Origin: Maricaulis sp.
GTDB lineage: Bacteria; Pseudomonadota; Alphaproteobacteria; Caulobacterales; Maricaulaceae
Length of the DNA: 64,000 nt
Reading direction: 5' to 3'
Assembly: GCF_017642925.1 (NCBI RefSeq)
Contig: NZ_JAEPOL010000004.1
Span: 62,001 to 126,000, forward strand
Every line of letters starts with the position of its first letter. Position 1 is the stretch's first letter. The translations under genes were made by a program, and so were the position numbers. This document shows, in pieces, positions 9,126 to 17,293 of this stretch. The notes beneath the pieces are model-generated. The model searched no databases. It saw nothing but the letters and a program-made list of their open reading frames with translations, and was not told where the DNA came from.

Positions 9126-9591
9126 CAAGTCCGCCTCGAAAAGACCGCACATCCTGCTCGTCGAGGACAATGCCGGTGACGAATTCCTGGTCCTCGACGC
9201 GTTCGAGCAGGCCAGCTTCCCCTACGAGATGGAAGTCGTACGCAATGGCGAGGCTGCCCTGCAGCGCCTGCGTGGCGAAGGGGAGTTTGCCGGACAGCCC
9301 GTGCCCGATCTCGTCCTTCTGGATCTCAACCTGCCCAAGCTGGACGGCCGCGATGTGCTGCGCACCGTCAAGGGCGATGCCGATCTTGCCCAGGTGCCGG
9401 TCCTGATCCTGACGACCTCGTCCTCGCCCGACGATGTGGACACCTGCTACGCCCTGCACGCCAATGCCTACATGACCAAGCCCTTCGAGGTGGATGGCTA
9501 TGAGGCGATCGTCCAGTCCATCGGGGCCTTCTGGTTCAATGTCGCGACATTGCCGCACCCCCTGCATCATGGCAGCCGGATCTCGTCTTAA
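9112..9591 (+). CDS. Single-domain response regulator (Rcp1-like)
   Basis: A 159-residue receiver-only protein. It has the acidic pocket VEDN, phospho-acceptor Asp71 in LLDLNLPKLDG, the Thr-Thr switch (LILTTSS) and Lys in YMTKPFE. No output domain follows, so it presumably signals by protein contact or phosphotransfer. The ATG at 9112 lies inside the last codons of the kinase gene (14-base overlap), which indicates translational coupling. This makes it the cognate partner of the upstream kinase, matching the known Cph1/Rcp1 arrangement. Confidence 0.9.
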   Translation: MTNADKSASKRPHILLVEDNAGDEFLVLDAFEQASFPYEMEVVRNGEAALQRLRGEGEFAGQPVPDLVLLDLNLPKLDGRDVLRTVKGDADLAQVPVLILTTSSSPDDVDTCYALHANAYMTKPFEVDGYEAIVQSIGAFWFNVATLPHPLHHGSRISS

Positions 9592-9654
9592 ATCCTCTCC
9601 ACAATCTGTCTGCGGGTGCTGGACGCAGCCAGGGCAAAGGCTATCCTCTGCGCC

Positions 9655-10236
9655 ATGATGAGCCTTTCCGCTTTCGTCCTGCTCGCGGGCCTGGTCCTGC
9701 AGGAGACGCCGCCGGCCGATGTCGAAGTCGCGCCGCGTACGGAATTCCGCACCCCGGAAGCCCGGCTGGAACAGCGGCTGGATGCGCTGGCGCAGGCGCA
9801 GACGCCGCGCGAGGCTGCACCGCTCGTCGATGAAATCCGCGCACTGTGGGCGCATTCCGGCAGCGACACGATCTCCCTGCTGATGGATCGCGGTGCCGCT
9901 GCGGAAGCGGCGGGCGATGTCGATATCGCCATCCGCATGTACGACCATGTCACACGGCTCGACCCGGATTTTGCCGAAGGCTGGCTGGCCGCCGGCCGCA
10001 TGGCGGCCCGCGTCGAGGACTGGGCCTATGCGCTGGAGACGCTGAACACGGCGCTGACGCTGGAGCCACGGCGGTATGACGCCTATCTCACGCTCGGCCG
10101 GGTGCTGGAGCGGGCCGAGGAAACCGAGGCCGCGCTGGAAGCCTATGATGCAGCGCTGGCGATCTATCCGGCCCATGAGGACGCCCGGCAAGCCCGCGAC
10201 CGTCTCGCCGACGCGCTCGCCGGCCGGTCCCTCTGA
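9655..10236 (+). CDS. Exported tetratricopeptide repeat protein
   Basis: A 193-residue protein with an N-terminal hydrophobic signal (MMSLSAFVLLAGLVLQ) and at least three TPR units between residues about 90 and 185 (GDVDIAIRMYDHVTRLDP; WAYALETLNTALTLEP; ETEAALEAYDAALAIYP). TPRs mediate protein-protein contacts; no catalytic residues are seen. Tandem ATGs at 9655 and 9658 are equally possible starts. It ends four bases before the next gene, with which it probably forms an operon. The specific role is unknown. Confidence 0.8.
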   Translation: MMSLSAFVLLAGLVLQETPPADVEVAPRTEFRTPEARLEQRLDALAQAQTPREAAPLVDEIRALWAHSGSDTISLLMDRGAAAEAAGDVDIAIRMYDHVTRLDPDFAEGWLAAGRMAARVEDWAYALETLNTALTLEPRRYDAYLTLGRVLERAEETEAALEAYDAALAIYPAHEDARQARDRLADALAGRSL

Positions 10237-10240
10237 GGGC

Positions 10241-11212
10241 ATGCCCCTCTGGCTTTATCTCCTTGCCGGTGCCTGTGCGCTCGCCGGTCTGGCCGCACTT
10301 CTGGCCCGTCACACGATCCGCCGCATCGAACAGGCGCACCCGCCCGGTGGCCGTTTCGCCGACATTTCGGGAACCCGGCTCCACTACCGCCGCAGCGGCG
10401 ATCCGGAGCGCCCGGCCACACTGGTCCTGCACGGTGCGGCCTCCAATCTGGAAGAGCCGCACATGGCCCTGGCCGAGGCCTTTGACGGCGAGCATGTGAT
10501 CTGGCTCGACCGGCCGGGTCTGGGTTGGTCGCAGCGGCCCGGCGGGACCTGGTCGCCCCGTCGCGAAGCCGAACTGATCGCGGCCTTTCTCGACCATCTC
10601 GATATTCCGGCCGCCACGGTGATCGGGCATTCCTGGGGCGGGGCCATTGCGATGCGCATGGCGATCGATCATCCGGCGCGCGTGGACGGGCTGGTCCTTG
10701 TGGCCCCGGCACTGTCGGCCTGGATCGGCACCGCCGCTTGGTTCAACTCCGCCAGTTTCTGGCCGGTGATCGGCCCGTTCCTGTCGCGCATCGCCGTACC
10801 GCTGGCCGGCCGCAGCCAGGCAACGTCGGGAGCTGTCGCGGCCTTTCGTCCCGAACCGGTTCCGGATGCCTATCTCGACCGGTCGGCGCTTCTGCTCCTG
10901 CTTCGCCCGCCGGTCTGGAAAGCCAATGCGCGGGACATGGCGATGGTCAATTCGCATCTGGAAGACCAGGAAACCGCCTACAGCACCATCGGGACACCGG
11001 CCGTGATACTCGCCGGCAAGGCCGATACCGTGGTCTGGTCGCACCGGCATGGCGGCCAGGTTGCGGCGCGCATGCCGCGCGGCGAGATGCGCTGGATTGC
11101 CGGTGCCGGCCACAACCTGCACCACCATCACCCGCAGGCCGTACTGCAGGCCGTCCACGATGTGCGCCGGCAACTGCGCGAAAGCGTGCACTCGGCTGGC
11201 GGAGCGGCTTGA
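10241..11212 (+). CDS. Alpha/beta hydrolase with N-terminal membrane anchor
   Basis: A 323-residue protein. Residues 2-20 form a hydrophobic anchor (LWLYLLAGACALAGLAALL). The hydrolase fold follows, with the oxyanion region LVLHGAAS, nucleophile elbow GHSWGG, acid candidate Asp in GKADTVVW and His in GAGHNLHHHH. It is most like haloalkane dehalogenase/esterase-type single-domain hydrolases; the substrate cannot be assigned. The ATG at 10241 follows the TPR gene by four bases, with GAGGG ahead. Confidence 0.85.
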   Translation: MPLWLYLLAGACALAGLAALLARHTIRRIEQAHPPGGRFADISGTRLHYRRSGDPERPATLVLHGAASNLEEPHMALAEAFDGEHVIWLDRPGLGWSQRPGGTWSPRREAELIAAFLDHLDIPAATVIGHSWGGAIAMRMAIDHPARVDGLVLVAPALSAWIGTAAWFNSASFWPVIGPFLSRIAVPLAGRSQATSGAVAAFRPEPVPDAYLDRSALLLLLRPPVWKANARDMAMVNSHLEDQETAYSTIGTPAVILAGKADTVVWSHRHGGQVAARMPRGEMRWIAGAGHNLHHHHPQAVLQAVHDVRRQLRESVHSAGGAA

Positions 11213-11267
11213 GGCTGCCCGCTCGCGGATTTAGTCTCCCCGCCCGTCCCGAGAAGAGGTTTGCGAC

Positions 11268-11558
11268 ATGGCTTTCACCGACAACGTGCTTGAAGACTCC
11301 GGCCCCATCGACCAGTCCGACGCCATCGGCGGCGCCGCGCGCGAGCAGATCAAGGCCTTTGTCGCCCGGATCGAGCGTCTCGAGGAAGACAAGGCGAATG
11401 TCATGGCCGACATGAAAGAGGTCTATGCCGAAGCCAAATCCATGGGTTTCGACACCAAGATCCTCCGCAAGGTCGTGTCGCTGCGCAAGATCGACCGCCG
11501 CGAGCGCCAGGAAGCCGACGCGCTTCTGGAATTGTATCTGGGTGCCGTGGAAGGCTAA
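11268..11558 (+). CDS. gapR: GapR-family nucleoid-associated protein (DUF2312)
   Basis: A 96-residue coiled-coil protein. The core [20 protein letters not shown], then [18 protein letters not shown] and [15 protein letters not shown], is the DUF2312 signature of Caulobacter GapR. In Caulobacter GapR is an essential tetrameric protein that binds overtwisted, AT-rich DNA ahead of forks and polymerases and stimulates topoisomerases. The N-terminal 20 residues are acidic and variable. An AGAGG ribosome binding site precedes the ATG. The next gene, an uncharacterised basic protein, lies 29 bases downstream and may be co-transcribed. Confidence 0.93.
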   Translation: MAFTDNVLEDSGPIDQSDAIGGAAREQIKAFVARIERLEEDKANVMADMKEVYAEAKSMGFDTKILRKVVSLRKIDRRERQEADALLELYLGAVEG

Positions 11559-11587
11559 GCTGGCCGCCTCCCTGCAAAGGAGGCCCC

Positions 11588-12055
11588 ATGTCTCGCAAGA
11601 TCGACGAGAAGAAGACGAAGCGCGCCCTGCGCCGCCTCGACCGTGCCCGCAAGGCCGCGGAAGAGGCGGGGACGCCGGATCGCGAGCTGTCTGAATGGGA
11701 AGGCGAGTTCCTCGGATCGCTCGAGGAACGGCTGGAGACCTATGGCTCGGCCTTCAACGATCCGGACAAGGGCAATACCGAAGACGCGCTGTCGGCCCGC
11801 CAGGCGCTGAAGCTCCGCGAGATCGAGAAAAAGGCGAAGGGCAAGGCGCGGAAGCCGATGTCGCGGGGCAGCGGTTTCCGGCGCAAGACTGTCTCTTTTG
11901 CGCCCCGTAGCCGTGACATTCATGATGATCTGGAGCCCGATAGCGGCGACACAGGAGCTACATCGGGTGACATTTCGCCGGATCCGGTGGAAACGCCGGA
12001 AACCCGCCGCGCCCGGTTCCGGATTGTCGACCCGTCCGGGGACCCGGAGACATAG
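11588..12055 (+). CDS. Uncharacterised charged protein downstream of gapR
   Basis: A 155-residue soluble protein with no family I recognise. Residues 1-110 are strongly basic and helical (KKTKRALRRLDRARKAAEEA; REIEKKAKGKARKPMSRGSG), with an acidic stretch DRELSEWEGEFLGSLEERLE. The C-terminal 45 residues are acidic and probably disordered (DLEPDSGDTGATSGDISPDP). An AAAGGAGG ribosome binding site precedes the start. The charge pattern would suit nucleic-acid or nucleoid contact, and the position behind gapR invites that idea, but it is inference only. Confidence 0.65.
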   Translation: MSRKIDEKKTKRALRRLDRARKAAEEAGTPDRELSEWEGEFLGSLEERLETYGSAFNDPDKGNTEDALSARQALKLREIEKKAKGKARKPMSRGSGFRRKTVSFAPRSRDIHDDLEPDSGDTGATSGDISPDPVETPETRRARFRIVDPSGDPET

Positions 12056-12165
12056 CGCGTCGACGTAGCGGCGTTTTAGCCTCCCGTTAAATCTGATCCC
12101 GGTTTGATCGCGCGCCGGCGCGGGCGTGCGGGTATCGTGTGGCGATCAAGAACACGGTATCGCCC

Positions 12166-12597
12166 ATGCCCCACAACATCGCCCTTCTCGGCCAGCTGGA
12201 AGCTGCCCTTTTCGACGCCCTCGACGAGGCGGAAGCTGCCGGTCTCGGCACCGAAGCCGGTCGTGACGCCTTCCGCCGGGCCATGGCCTCGCTGGACACC
12301 ACGGTGGAAAGCCGCACCGAGCGTCTCTACACGCCGCTCGCCGCCGATCCGCTGACCCGGGACTATGTCTCCCATCTCGACGGCCAGCTGAACGGGCTGA
12401 CCACACGGATCGAGGTCCTGCGCACCCATATCGAACTCGGCCTGGAAACCGGCAGCCGGGAATTCGCCCGGCTCGACGCCTCTCTGACCCGGCTGGCGCG
12501 GCAGCTGAAAGTCCGCTTCAGCCGCGAGTCGGCGCTTATCCCTGTCTATTTCAGCTGGTGCGACCGTCACCCCGGCGACGCGCTCGCCAGCGCCTGA
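12166..12597 (+). CDS. Uncharacterised helical protein
   Basis: A 143-residue protein from the ATG at 12166; a GTG at 12139 in the same frame would add nine residues, and neither has a clear ribosome binding site. The sequence is predicted mostly helical (LEAALFDALDEAEAAGLGTE; SHLDGQLNGLTTRIEVLRTHIELG) with no membrane segment or signal peptide. It is bounded by a strong terminator at 12617. No family is recognised. Codon use and GC content resemble the neighbours, so it is probably a real gene. Confidence 0.6.
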   Translation: MPHNIALLGQLEAALFDALDEAEAAGLGTEAGRDAFRRAMASLDTTVESRTERLYTPLAADPLTRDYVSHLDGQLNGLTTRIEVLRTHIELGLETGSREFARLDASLTRLARQLKVRFSRESALIPVYFSWCDRHPGDALASA

Positions 12598-12616
12598 TTC
12601 CGTCCCGCAGACGACG

Positions 12617-12653
12617 GACCGGGCCGGGCAGCCATGTCCGGCCCGGTCCTGTT
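12617..12653 (+). terminator. Rho-independent terminator after 12597
   Basis: A perfect eleven-base-pair stem, GACCGGGCCGG (12617-12627) with CCGGCCCGGTC (12638-12648), has a ten-base loop and is followed by CTGTTT. It serves the plus-strand gene ending at 12597. Confidence 0.75.
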
Positions 12654-12672
12654 TCGGCAGTTCCACAGCACC

Positions 12673-12733
12673 CCAAAGAAAACCGGGCCGGCCAAAGAAA
12701 ACCGGGCCGGAAGGTGAAATCCTTCCGGCCCGG
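12673..12733 (-). terminator. Rho-independent terminator of the TacA-like gene, with a duplicated tail
   Basis: On the minus strand a perfect 13-base-pair stem (12721-12733 with 12702-12714) with a six-base loop is followed by TTTTCTTTGG. The tail plus the distal arm is a 19-base unit repeated exactly in tandem (12673-12691 and 12692-12710). Confidence 0.85.
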
Positions 12734-12797
12734 CGCTTGTGCCCCCACCCGGCCTGCCCGTGAAGTCCCGGTGGCAGGCGAGTTCTGGATGTCCGGA

Positions 12798-14258
12798 TCA
12801 GCCCGCGGCGCGGACCCCGTCGACATCGAGATCGTATTCGCGGACCTTGCGGTAGAGCGTCGAGCGGCCGACGCCGAGGCGGCGGGCGACTTCGCTCATC
12901 CGGCCGGCATAGGTCTCGATGGCGAACTCGATCAGGTCGCGCTCGATCTCCTCGAGCGAACGCAGGTGACCGCCCTCGTCCATGATCTCGACCGGGCCGA
13001 GATCCGGCGCATTGGCCGCCATCTGCACGATCTCCCCGGCCAGCGTCTCGGCCGCCGAAGCCGGCATTTCGGCCTCGAAATCAGGCGTCAGGCCGGAGAT
13101 CTGCGGGAAGTCCTCGGGCTTGAGCATGTCGCCATCCGAGAGGACGACGGCGCGGAACACCGCATTCTCCAGCTGACGCACATTGCCCGGCCAGTCATAG
13201 GCGGCCAGCAGCGCGTGCGTTTCCGGCGCGGCGTCGATGATCGACTTGTTTTCCTGGGCGTTGAAGCGGCCGATGAAATGGCGCACCAGCGCGGGAATGT
13301 CTTCCTTGCGGGCCTTCAGCGAGGGCACTTCGATCGGGAAGACGTTGAGACGATAGAACAGGTCCTCGCGGAAATTGCCCGCGGCCACCTGTTCGGCCAG
13401 ATCGCGATTGGTGGCGGAGACGATCCGCACATTCACCTTGACCGGACGCTTGGAGCCGACCGGATCGACCTCGCCTTCCTGCAGGGCGCGCAGCAGCTTG
13501 ACCTGCATGTCCAGCGGCAGCTCGCCGATCTCGTCGAGGAAGAGCGTGCCGCCATCGGCTTCCTGGAACTTGCCCATATGCTTGCCGACAGCGCCGGTGA
13601 AGGCCCCTTTTTCGTGACCGAACAGGGTGGATTCCACCAGGTTTTCCGGAATGGCGCCGCAGTTGACGGCGACGAAGGGACCGTCGGCACGCTTGGAGGC
13701 AGCCATGATGGATCCGGCGACCAGCTCCTTGCCGACGCCGCTTTCCCCGGTGATCAGGATCGGAATATCGGATTGCGCCGCGCGCTCACCCAGACGCACG
13801 ACCTGTTTCATGGCCGGCGCGCCGGCAATCATGTCGGCAAAGCCCAGCTTGTTCGTCGCCTTGCGCGACAGACGCTGCACTTCGCCCGACAGGTTCTGCA
13901 CCTTCAGGGCATTGCGGATCGACACCGCGATGCGTTCCGGGCTGGCCGGCTTGACGAAGAAATCGGAGGCCCCGGCCCGCATGGCCGCAACCACCGTCTC
14001 GATGCCGCCGGACGCCGTCAGCACGATGACCGGCAGGTCGATCTGCTTGCGTTGCAGGGCTTCCAGGGTCTCCATCCCGTCCATGCCGGGCATGATCAGG
14101 TCCAGCAGCATGACGTCGATCCCCGGGGACGCCACGCGATCCAGGGCAGCCTCGCCGCTGTCGGCGGTTTCGGCCTTGTAGCCCTGCTTCTCGATCACCG
14201 CCTGCAGAAGGCGGCGCTGTGTCGGATCGTCGTCCACGATCAGAACTGTTTTCACCAT
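12798..14258 (-). CDS. tacA: Sigma-54-dependent response regulator (TacA/NtrC type)
   Basis: A 486-residue transcription activator. The receiver domain (residues 1-120) has phospho-acceptor Asp53 in MLLDLIMPG. The AAA+ domain shows Walker A GESGVGKE, the sigma-54 contact loop GAFTGA, Walker B GGTLFLDEIGE and the arginine-finger region. A C-terminal Fis-type helix-turn-helix follows (MSEVARRLGVGRSTLYRKV). The layout and opening (KTVLIVDDDPTQRRLL) match Caulobacter TacA, which turns on stalk genes through sigma-54; the gene name is by resemblance. The ATG at 14258 is preferred; a GTG at 14267 is in frame. No kinase is adjacent. It ends in a strong terminator. Confidence 0.85.
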   Translation of the reverse strand: MVKTVLIVDDDPTQRRLLQAVIEKQGYKAETADSGEAALDRVASPGIDVMLLDLIMPGMDGMETLEALQRKQIDLPVIVLTASGGIETVVAAMRAGASDFFVKPASPERIAVSIRNALKVQNLSGEVQRLSRKATNKLGFADMIAGAPAMKQVVRLGERAAQSDIPILITGESGVGKELVAGSIMAASKRADGPFVAVNCGAIPENLVESTLFGHEKGAFTGAVGKHMGKFQEADGGTLFLDEIGELPLDMQVKLLRALQEGEVDPVGSKRPVKVNVRIVSATNRDLAEQVAAGNFREDLFYRLNVFPIEVPSLKARKEDIPALVRHFIGRFNAQENKSIIDAAPETHALLAAYDWPGNVRQLENAVFRAVVLSDGDMLKPEDFPQISGLTPDFEAEMPASAAETLAGEIVQMAANAPDLGPVEIMDEGGHLRSLEEIERDLIEFAIETYAGRMSEVARRLGVGRSTLYRKVREYDLDVDGVRAAG

Positions 14259-14443
14259 CTCACCCACGCCTTTTCGGTCGCCTTGTTTTCGCCGGGCCTT
14301 TGGCCTCGCTGTCCGTTCTGGACAGGGCGTTGATGCGAACCGTTATGGGACAGTCTTCTAAATTTCACGTTTAAGACGCGGCAACGACCGGTTAAGCATA
14401 AGCCGGGGACCCCGTCCGATTGCGGGGATGCGAGGGAGGCAGA

Positions 14444-15292
14444 ATGCCGCCGGACAACGACACGCCTGCAGGCCGTCCTGCAGCGGACGCCGTACGCTGG
14501 CCTTTCGGGACCGGCGATGCGTTCGCACAGCTGCGTGCAGAAGATCACCGTCTGGCACTGATCCACTCCCTGCCCGGCATGGTGATCTGGCCGCTGGTGA
14601 TGATGGCCCTCGCCTTTGCCTTCCAGTTCGCCGGCGGCTTCCTGTGGGCCCTGGCCGGCAGCCCCAAGGCCATCATCCATCTCGACACGGTTGCCTTTGC
14701 CGCGACGGCGCTGGCCTATTTTGCCTTCGCCGCCGTGATGTGGCGGTGGCTGCAGCGCGACGGCGCCCATCGCGGGACCTTCGCATTCTGGCCGCTGCGC
14801 GCCTCGGACATCCTGGCGACTTTCCTCGTCATGGTCTTCATGATCTTCGTCGCCGGCCATCTCACCCTGGCCTTCCACGAATTCGCCATGCTGGACCCCA
14901 GCCTGACCCTGTCGGGCGGGGCCACGCGCGACGAGGTCTCCAATGTCGACAATTTCATCCACTCGAATGCGGCGCTCTGGTCGATCATCCTGCTGACCCT
15001 GGTCGCCGCCCCGCTGGCCGAGGAGATCCTGTTTAGGGGATGGATGCTGCCCATGCTGGTCGCCCGCGGCGTGCCGGCGATGTTTGCCATCGCGATCTCG
15101 GCCCTCGCCTTCGGCCTGCTGCACACACCGCAGGGCCTGATGGTGATGACCTCGACCTTCCTTCTGGGTATCGCGCTGGGCATTGCCCGCATGGCGACCG
15201 GCCGGGTGACCGCACCGTTTCTGGGCCATGTCGCCAACAATGCCTGGGCGGTCTTCGCCGTTCCCGCCATTCTCGAACACGTTTCCGCGTGA
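14444..15292 (+). CDS. CPBP-family intramembrane metalloprotease
   Basis: A 282-residue protein with about six to seven membrane helices. The ABI/CPBP signatures are all visible: PLAEEILFRGWML (Glu-Glu and Arg), AFGLLHTPQG (His) and LGHVANNAWA (His-x-x-x-Asn). These residues bind the catalytic metal in Rce1-type proteases. In bacteria such proteins include bacteriocin-immunity and prenyl-protease-like members; the substrate here is unknown. The ATG at 14444 follows GGGAGG at ideal spacing. It is a single gene between the TacA-like regulator (divergent) and a hydrolase. Confidence 0.85.
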   Translation: MPPDNDTPAGRPAADAVRWPFGTGDAFAQLRAEDHRLALIHSLPGMVIWPLVMMALAFAFQFAGGFLWALAGSPKAIIHLDTVAFAATALAYFAFAAVMWRWLQRDGAHRGTFAFWPLRASDILATFLVMVFMIFVAGHLTLAFHEFAMLDPSLTLSGGATRDEVSNVDNFIHSNAALWSIILLTLVAAPLAEEILFRGWMLPMLVARGVPAMFAIAISALAFGLLHTPQGLMVMTSTFLLGIALGIARMATGRVTAPFLGHVANNAWAVFAVPAILEHVSA

Positions 15293-15329
15293 GATTGACC
15301 TTCCCGGGGCGGAGGTCTAGCGCTAGGTC

Positions 15330-16283
15330 ATGAACAAGAAAAACACCGCGGCCTCCCCGCGCCCGCCCGCACCGCTGATCCAGTTCGCTGGAGAAAAACC
15401 GCCGGCCCCGGACTGGTTTGCCAATGCCCTGGCCAAGCCGACCGAAGCGGGAACGGTGACGGTCGAGGGTGCGACGGTGTGCTGGAAAGCCTGGGGCCAG
15501 CGCGGTATGCCCGGGCTGATCCTGGTTCACGGCGGCGTCGCCCACAAGGACTGGTGGGACAGTATCGCGCCCTTCCTGGCCGACACGCGCCGCGTCGTGG
15601 CGCTCGACCTCACCGGCATGGGCGACAGCGATCACCGCGAGCGCTACTCGATGGACACTTACGCGCGCGAGGTTATTGCCGCCGGCGAGACCGGTGGCGC
15701 CTTCGACGCGGGCAAGCCCTTCCTGGTCGGCCATTCCTTCGGCGGTTTCGTGTCGCTGGCAACGGCCACAGATCACGGCGAGAAATTGCGCGGCGTGGCC
15801 GTGCTGGACAGCCCGATCCGGCCCGCCGACGAACAGCGCCGCTCCTCGCCGCCCAGCCGGGGCGGCACGGTCTATCCCAGCTTCCAGGCCGCCATGGAGC
15901 GCTTCCGCCTGCTGCCGGAGCAGCCCTGCGCCAACGCTTTCCTGCTGGACCATATCGCGCGCCAGAGCCTGAAACAGGCGACCCGGCCCGACGGCTCGCC
16001 CGGCTGGACCTGGAAGTTCGATCCGAAACTCTGGGACAAGCTGCACTACGACCGCCCGCCGCCGGCCCAGCTGGCCGACCGGCTGAACACGCGCGTCGCC
16101 CTGTTCCGCGGCCAGGACAGCCGTCTCGTCACCGACGAGATCTGGGCCTTCATGCGCGAGACCTTCGGTCCGGAAACCTCGATGATTTCCATCCCCGACG
16201 CCCAGCACCACCTCATCCTCGACCAGCCCATCGCCGTGGCCGCCGCACTGGAAGTCCTGACCGGCCCGGGCTGGGGGGTGTAG
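15330..16283 (+). CDS. Alpha/beta hydrolase
   Basis: A 317-residue cytosolic hydrolase with LVHGGVAHKDWW (oxyanion region), DLTGMGDSDHR, nucleophile GHSFGG, and His in DAQHHLILDQP near the end. The cap region (about residues 170-240) is rich in Pro and Arg. It belongs to the broad epoxide hydrolase/esterase group; no specific substrate is evident. It starts 37 bases after the CPBP protease gene and is followed by a long repeat-rich gap. Confidence 0.83.
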   Translation: MNKKNTAASPRPPAPLIQFAGEKPPAPDWFANALAKPTEAGTVTVEGATVCWKAWGQRGMPGLILVHGGVAHKDWWDSIAPFLADTRRVVALDLTGMGDSDHRERYSMDTYAREVIAAGETGGAFDAGKPFLVGHSFGGFVSLATATDHGEKLRGVAVLDSPIRPADEQRRSSPPSRGGTVYPSFQAAMERFRLLPEQPCANAFLLDHIARQSLKQATRPDGSPGWTWKFDPKLWDKLHYDRPPPAQLADRLNTRVALFRGQDSRLVTDEIWAFMRETFGPETSMISIPDAQHHLILDQPIAVAAALEVLTGPGWGV

Positions 16284-16287
16284 GACT

Positions 16288-16475
16288 CCCTTCTCCCCCT
16301 TCCGGGGAGAAGGTGCCGCGAAGCGGCGGATGAGGGGCGCGCGGCAGCGCCGCAAGGAGTCTCTGAGTGGCCGCTGCCGCGGCCGCCCCTCACCCTTCGT
16401 TGCTTTCAACAGGCCCCCGGCCTGTTGAATTCGCTACGCGAACCGCGCCTCAGTCCTCTCCCCGGCGGGGGAGAG
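16288..16475. repeat. Imperfect inverted repeat, MITE-like
   Basis: The outer parts read CCTTCTCCCC...GGGGAGAAGG and CTCTCCCCGGCGGGGGAGAG. The core has arms around GATGAGGGGCGCGCGGCAGCG and CGCTGCCGCGGCCGCCCCTCAC. The whole can fold into one long branched hairpin. It carries no transposase gene. Repeats of this style are common between genes of proteobacteria, but no second copy of this one is present in the window. Confidence 0.5.
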
Positions 16476-16828
16476 GGGGAGCTGACACCGCTCCTGTTTT
16501 CCCCGAACCCGTTCCGGGGTCTGGTTGAGGAGCAAGACATAGCTGGCAGCGCGAAACCGGCCCGTTCGGCAGGCCCCGGAACATGTCCGGGGAAATTGGG
16601 TTGAGCGTATGTGAGGGAGAGGAGGGAGCTGAAGCGACAACCTCCTCCATCACCCTCCGCTTTTTCCCGGCCGGAGGCCCGGCCTTGAGCCGGGCAAAGC
16701 GCCGGGATCTGCGGGAGACTCATCGCTTGAAGCGATCTTCGGTCGGTCCCGGATCTGCAGCCTGCCTGCGCAGGCTTTCGTCCGGGAAAAATGGGGGGTG
16801 GAAGAGGGAGAACGAGCGCAACAAACAC

Positions 16829-16976
16829 CGTCACCCTGACGAAAGTCAGGGCCCAGTTCATAGAGCGAGGCGGTCGCGAGTTCGCACTTATCCCGCACAT
16901 CGCCACAGATCAGACCGAGCCCGCCTGGCGAAAATATCCCTTTACGATCTGGGTCCTGACCTTCGTCAGGATGACG
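16829..16976. repeat. Diverged copy of the composite palindromic repeat
   Basis: It opens with CGTCACCCTGACGAAAGTCAGG and closes with GATCTGGGTCCTGACCTTCG followed by TCAGGATGACG, the same closing block found in copies at 30.4 kb and 57-58 kb. The central part differs from the others, so it is either an old copy or two half-elements. Confidence 0.6.
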
Positions 16977-16998
16977 GTTGATGGAGTGCAGACCCACC

Positions 16999-17247
16999 CT
17001 ATTCCGGATGCGAGTCCAGTTCTTGGGCGACGTCTGTGGGGATGTCGGCGGGGCGGGAGGTGAAGGTGTTTTTAAGGGCACCGAAGATCGCCGCCAGAAC
17101 GACGAGTGCCAGCCAGACGCCGCCGATCTGCAGCGCGCGCTGCGGCAGCGGGTCGATATAACCGAAATCGCGATAGGCCAGCCCCACCAGCGCGCCATAG
17201 ACGCAAAGGGCTATCACGGCTGACCAGACGGCAAACGGTATCTTCAT
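16999..17247 (-). CDS. Small two-helix membrane protein
   Basis: An 82-residue protein with two clear hydrophobic helices (residues 4-24, FAVWSAVIALCVYGALVGLA, and about 41-62, IGGVWLALVVLAAIFGAL) and a short polar tail. The ATG at 17247 has GGGAGG upstream. No family is recognised. It lies 46 bases downstream of the DesR-like regulator, on the same strand, and may be the last gene of that operon. Confidence 0.6.
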   Translation of the reverse strand: MKIPFAVWSAVIALCVYGALVGLAYRDFGYIDPLPQRALQIGGVWLALVVLAAIFGALKNTFTSRPADIPTDVAQELDSHPE

Positions 17248-17293
17248 GGCGGCGCCCTCCCTTGACGGGAAAGCTAGCAAGCGCGGTGCCAGC

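Larger units (their letters stand above)
16284..16998. other. Repeat-rich intergenic region, no gene seen
   Basis: This 715-base stretch holds no convincing coding frame. It contains a large imperfect inverted repeat (16288-16475), several short GC hairpins (for example CCCCGGA/TCCGGGG at 16576-16594) and a diverged composite repeat copy at 16829-16976. Short open frames here follow the repeats and change with them, so they are not annotated. Confidence 0.7.

Noticed and set aside
16650-17198. 182-residue frame on the minus strand over the repeat-rich gap
   Set aside because: It crosses a palindromic repeat and overlaps the small membrane protein in another frame. Its sequence is low-complexity translation of repeats.
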